From: QQUD01 sp039029915
GTDB lineage: Bacteria > Chloroflexota > Anaerolineae > Promineifilales > Promineifilaceae
NCBI GenBank assembly: GCA_039029915.1
Contig: JBCCFD010000296.1
Span: forward strand, 1 to 9,941
Reading direction: 5' to 3'
DNA length: 9,941 nucleotides
Shown in pieces: positions 7,281 to 9,941 of the stretch; the first letter of the stretch is position 1, and every line of letters begins with the position of its first letter. The translations under genes and the position numbers were made by a program. The notes beneath the pieces are model-generated. The model was not told the origin of the DNA. It worked only from the letters and a program-made list of their open reading frames with translations, and ran no database searches.

Positions 7281-8378
7281 TTAAATTTTAATACGTCGTC
7301 CTTGATCAGAACTTGAAATGGCTGCTTCAATAATTTTCTGCACGGCCAGACCATCTGCAAATGAGGGGGTTACGGCCGTATCGTTCAATATCGCATCAAT
7401 AAATTCCCCAACCATCAGCTTATCTTGGCGAAAAACCACCTTATAAGATTCATGCACATTGTTGGGAATATTGGCCGCGCCCCAAATGTCATCGGGTGGA
7501 TTTAACGGCCGTAATGCCTCACCTTCTGTAGCCCCAATCGTCTCCTGCACGTCATACCAATTGTTTTTATGGTATAGCGTCCCTTTAGAACCTTGAAACT
7601 CGTAGTAATGCTGTTGTTTAAAAGCGGAGGTCGTTTCGTAAGATAGAGAAGAGTAGTGAATCGTGCCCATCGCCCCATTTTTAAAGCGGAGCGTCAGCAC
7701 CCCATTATCGTCGGCAGGTTTCATGGGGGCACCAGAAGGCGTCGTCTCCCCGCGGCTGATCGTTTGATTTAATTCGGCCGTGACGGTCTCGACATCACCA
7801 AAATACCAAAGGGCTAAGTAGATAGGATGAGAACCCAAGTTTGCCACGTCACCCGCGCCCACTAGGTCTGAATCCCAACCCCAGCCGTAGCCTTCATTTC
7901 GACCAAAGTCATGATAATAACGAATGTTGAGATGGTAAGGCTGACCAATAAAGCCATCTTCAATCAACTGCTTCATAAATCGATTGTGAGGCATGTATCG
8001 ATAAGTGAACGGCACCATCGTTTTTAACCCTTCAGCGTTGGCAAAAGCGGTCATCTCTTCCGCTTCTTGAACCGAACGAGCCAGCGGCTTTTCACATAAA
8101 ACGTGCAAACCTTTTTCTAGCGCCGCCATTGTGATTTCATAGTGGGTGTCGGTCGTTGAAGCCACAATAACCGCATCACACAGCCCGCTGTTCAACATCG
8201 CCCTGTAATCGGCAAAAAAGTTGGGAATAGACCAGCTTTGAGAAAATGCTTTAGCTTTTTGGGGGTTTCGGCCACATACGGCCGTTACTGCCACGCTCTC
8301 ATGTGCAGTCAAGGCTGGCAAATACATCGCATCTGCCCACCATCCTGTATTCACAACACCAACTCGAACTTTTTTCAT
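7281..8378 (-). CDS. Gfo/Idh/MocA-family oxidoreductase with altered catalytic signature
   Basis: A 365-residue member of the family, starting MKKVRVGVVNTGWWADAMYL. The dinucleotide motif is degenerate: Asn10 and Ala15 stand where the first and third Gly of GxGxxG usually are. CEKPLA (95-100) keeps Lys97. The second signature reads VANLGSHPIYLALW: His184 is present, but Asn180 replaces the catalytic Asp and Tyr187 replaces the later Asp, compared with D173/H177/D180 in the IolG next door. Other family members with changed residues here exist, so it may act on another substrate or bind ligand only. Context between the ABC ATPase and iolG points to an inositol isomer or glycosylated/methylated inositol as substrate; this is inference. 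The start has no clear Shine-Dalgarno (upstream minus strand is CCCCTAATAAATT), yet the N-terminus aligns with the family start. Confidence 0.83.
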   Translation of the reverse strand: MKKVRVGVVNTGWWADAMYLPALTAHESVAVTAVCGRNPQKAKAFSQSWSIPNFFADYRAMLNSGLCDAVIVASTTDTHYEITMAALEKGLHVLCEKPLARSVQEAEEMTAFANAEGLKTMVPFTYRYMPHNRFMKQLIEDGFIGQPYHLNIRYYHDFGRNEGYGWGWDSDLVGAGDVANLGSHPIYLALWYFGDVETVTAELNQTISRGETTPSGAPMKPADDNGVLTLRFKNGAMGTIHYSSLSYETTSAFKQQHYYEFQGSKGTLYHKNNWYDVQETIGATEGEALRPLNPPDDIWGAANIPNNVHESYKVVFRQDKLMVGEFIDAILNDTAVTPSFADGLAVQKIIEAAISSSDQGRRIKI

Positions 8379-8395
8379 AATTTATTAGGGGCCAG

Positions 8396-8468
8396 GCGTC
8401 ACGCAATACGTTTAACGCGTTAGGTTTCCCTTTACTGACCCAGTTACAAATTACTAATTATCGATTAC
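8396..8468. repeat. Heptanucleotide repeat arms between the ABC ATPase and oxidoreductase genes
   Basis: The left part has five 7-bp units beginning with G (8396-8430: GCGTCAC, GCAATAC, GTTTAAC, GCGTTAG, GTTTCCC). It includes the 10-bp palindrome TAACGCGTTA (8413-8422). The right part has four units (8441-8468: CAGTTAC, AAATTAC, TAATTAT, CGATTAC), and the last contains the ATPase stop codon (8465-8467). The right units resemble those after iolG, while the left units are a different sequence. Function unknown. The 86-bp gap also must hold the leader of the oxidoreductase gene, which lacks an obvious ribosome binding site. Confidence 0.6.
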
Positions 8469-9256
8469 TTCTCACGTGCCCCGGTGATTAAATCAGCAAT
8501 ATCTTGTTGAGACAGCTCACCTTTCATATAGGTACCAACACTTTGCCCCTGCCGGATAATTGTGTAGCTATCAGATACTTGGTAAATGTGATTGACGTTG
8601 TGGGTAATAAAGATAACCGGTAGGCCTCGTTCTTTTGCATTCAAAATATAGGAAAGCACTTTACCTGTTTCTTTAACGGAGAGTGCGGAAGTCGGCTCGT
8701 CCAAAATAAGCAATTTTGCCCCAAAATGAATGGCCCGACCGATGGCGATAGATTGTCGCTCACCACCTGACATTTTGCCCACTTTTTCCTCTGCCGAACG
8801 AATATGAATCCCTATATCTTTTAAAGAATCCCGGCATTGATTTGCCATTTCGTTCCGCTGTAGCCATTTGATAGGACCAATTTCAGTAACCAGTTCACGT
8901 CCTAAAAAGAAATTGCGCCAGATGCTCATGAGTGGAATAAGCGCTAAATCTTGATAGCACGTTTCAATCCCTAAATTACGAGCGTCAGCTGGGGAATTAA
9001 TTTGCACCGTTTCCCCATCAAAAACGATCTGCCCAGAGGTGGGAGTGTGTACGCCAGTCAGCACCTTAATCAAGGTGGATTTACCAGCTCCATTATCGCC
9101 CATCAAGGCGCGAACTTCCCCTTTACGGACTTTAAAATCAACGCCGCGAAGTGCCTCCACGGTGCCAAATCGCTTAGTCACGTTTTGCATGTCAACAATA
9201 ACAGGTTGGTCTGCAAACGGATCTTCTACATTTCGATCAGCAACTTCTTGTAACAT
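8465..9256 (-). CDS. Sugar/inositol ABC transporter ATP-binding protein, single NBD
   Basis: A 263-residue cytoplasmic ATPase that would energise the permease encoded just upstream. All motifs are intact: Walker A GDNGAGKST (53-61), Q-loop Gln102 in CYQDLALIP, signature MSGGERQ (162-168), Walker B LLILDEP (182-188), D-loop SALS (190-193), and switch His219 in FITHN. ALRGVDF and FDGETVQINSPADAR match the sugar (RbsA/FrcA-like) subfamily. RbsA-type proteins carry two fused NBDs in about 500 residues. This one has a single NBD, like FrcA, so the working transporter would use two copies. Start at 9254-9256 has a very good GAGGAAA (9260-9266). It is 37 bp downstream of the permease. The substrate is inferred as inositol from the surrounding iol genes, not from its own sequence. 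Confidence 0.92.
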   Translation of the reverse strand: MLQEVADRNVEDPFADQPVIVDMQNVTKRFGTVEALRGVDFKVRKGEVRALMGDNGAGKSTLIKVLTGVHTPTSGQIVFDGETVQINSPADARNLGIETCYQDLALIPLMSIWRNFFLGRELVTEIGPIKWLQRNEMANQCRDSLKDIGIHIRSAEEKVGKMSGGERQSIAIGRAIHFGAKLLILDEPTSALSVKETGKVLSYILNAKERGLPVIFITHNVNHIYQVSDSYTIIRQGQSVGTYMKGELSQQDIADLITGAREK

Positions 9257-9273
9257 TTCTTTCCTCAGTTTTG

Positions 9274-9303
9274 GAAATTACCAATTACTACATCTAAGAT
9301 GTA
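9274..9303. repeat. Short heptad array and palindrome at the permease stop codon
   Basis: Two close 7-bp units (AAATTAC at 9275-9281, CAATTAC at 9282-9288) are followed by the palindrome TACATCT-A-AGATGTA (9289-9303), which is perfect apart from its central base. The palindrome contains the permease stop codon (9294-9296). The array is of the same type as those after iolG and the ATPase gene, but only a right arm is present in this 37-bp gap. Confidence 0.5.
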
Positions 9304-9941
9304 GACCTTGTTCTCAAATAATTATTAACAATAACTGATGCAATAATCGTTAACCCGACGACAGCGGGGAAATTATCGGCAGGGACGATTGGAATGTTGA
9401 GCAAGATAACCCCTGACCGGAGCACACTAATAATCAATACGCCGATCAAAGCTCCCCATACGCTACCATAACCACCCGTTAACAACGCTCCACCGACAAC
9501 AGCACCAGCAATGGCGGTCAGTTCAATACCGCTTTGTTCAGCGACGCGTACGCTTTTAAACTGGCTAAATTGCACCATTCCAGCAAAGCCAGCCAGTAAC
9601 CCTGATAACATAAAAGAGTATAAGCGAACCCGATTGCTGCGCACACCTTGTGCTTTAGCTGCACCATCGTTACCACCAATGGCAAAAATGTGGTTCCCAA
9701 ATTTTGTTTTAGTAAGAATGAGCTGGAAAATAACCACAAGCCCAATTAACCAAAGCGTAGCTGACCTAAAGTTAACCCGATCTCGACTTTCGGGATCGAG
9801 GACATTGTTTTTAATAAAATCGTTAAAGCCGTCTAAACGGCCGTTGAAAACCCCAAATAGAGCCGGCTCCTCTAAAACCTGTAGCAGTTCCGCCCCCGCC
9901 GCAATCCAAACCATGCCACGGAAAATTTGACGCGTGCCTAA
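9294..9941 (-). CDS. Ribose-type ABC transporter permease, C-terminal part (cut by window edge)
   Basis: This is an inner-membrane permease of the BPD_transp_2 (RbsC/FrcC-like) family. The reading frame is open to the window end, adding LGTRQIFRG before the first internal Met at 9912-9914, so the true start lies outside. About 215 residues are visible. Counting from that Met, hydrophobic segments lie near 51-69, 98-116, 131-147, 151-172 and 182-200. The cytoplasmic loop TKFGNHIFAIGGNDGAAKAQGV (about 70-91) is the conserved ATPase-contact region of this family. LSGLLAGFAGM and AGAVVGGALLTGGYGSVWG are also typical. It is followed after 37 bp by its ATPase. The expected periplasmic binding protein is not in the window and may lie upstream. 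Inositol is the likely cargo by context only. Confidence 0.92.
   Translation of the reverse strand, partial: LGTRQIFRGMVWIAAGAELLQVLEEPALFGVFNGRLDGFNDFIKNNVLDPESRDRVNFRSATLWLIGLVVIFQLILTKTKFGNHIFAIGGNDGAAKAQGVRSNRVRLYSFMLSGLLAGFAGMVQFSQFKSVRVAEQSGIELTAIAGAVVGGALLTGGYGSVWGALIGVLIISVLRSGVILLNIPIVPADNFPAVVGLTIIASVIVNNYLRTRSTS

Larger units (their letters stand above)
157..9844. other. Dispersed over-represented palindrome ACGGCCGT
   Basis: Exact copies start at 157, 953, 1134, 1838, 3097, 4013, 5495, 6604, 6913, 7372, 7505, 8278 and 9837. Near copies TCGGCCGT start at 2228, 2330 and 7774. All 13 exact sites lie inside genes, spread over eight of the nine (none in the ATPase). Read in coding frame they give Thr-Ala-Val seven times, Arg-Pro-Leu three times and Gly-Arg three times, so the bias is not tied to one amino-acid motif. 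This entry marks the span of the dispersed sites, not a continuous element. Confidence 0.8.

Noticed and set aside
9511..9930. Plus-strand open frame of 139 codons opposite the permease
   Set aside because: It is antisense to a clearly conserved membrane protein; the composition is that of reversed hydrophobic codons.

Overview
The window is one strand-uniform block of myo-inositol catabolism (iol) genes. All nine genes lie on the minus strand, so transcription runs from high to low coordinates. In transcription order they are: the C-terminal part of a ribose-type ABC sugar permease; a single-domain ABC ATPase; a Gfo/Idh/MocA oxidoreductase of uncertain substrate; inositol 2-dehydrogenase (iolG); the ThDP enzyme iolD; methylmalonate/malonate-semialdehyde dehydrogenase (iolA/mmsA); an inosose dehydratase-type TIM barrel (iolE); a second unassigned Gfo/Idh/MocA oxidoreductase; and the N-terminal third of 5-dehydro-2-deoxygluconokinase (iolC). 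Both end genes run off the window.

The genes form a nearly complete route: uptake through the ABC transporter; oxidation of inositol to scyllo-inosose (IolG, perhaps helped by the two other dehydrogenases for other stereoisomers or derivatives); dehydration (IolE); ring opening (IolD); kinase step (IolC); and oxidation of malonate semialdehyde to acetyl-CoA (IolA). IolB, the aldolase IolJ, the periplasmic binding protein and any regulator are not in the window.

Gaps between genes are 33 to 120 bp. I see no convincing promoter or intrinsic terminator, so one polycistronic unit is likely, but this is inference. The gaps are not ordinary spacer. Most carry degenerate tandem arrays with a 7-bp period, often as two opposed arms able to pair, and these repeatedly run over the stop codon of the preceding gene. 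The Gfo/Idh/MocA-iolC gap instead holds an 81-bp element with perfect 12-bp terminal inverted repeats around a REP-like stem. The coding sequence itself carries 13 exact copies of the palindrome ACGGCCGT, read in all three frames, far above the roughly 0.15 expected by chance.

Taxonomy: the gene set and ABC transporter suit a free-living heterotroph. The base composition looks balanced. Heptanucleotide repeats and a hyper-abundant palindrome recall what is known for filamentous cyanobacteria, but the cyanobacterial HIP1 octamer GCGATCGC was not noticed. A filamentous Chloroflexota-type bacterium is my best guess, at low confidence.

No gap exceeds 300 bp. I found no tRNA, rRNA, CRISPR array or intact transposase gene.
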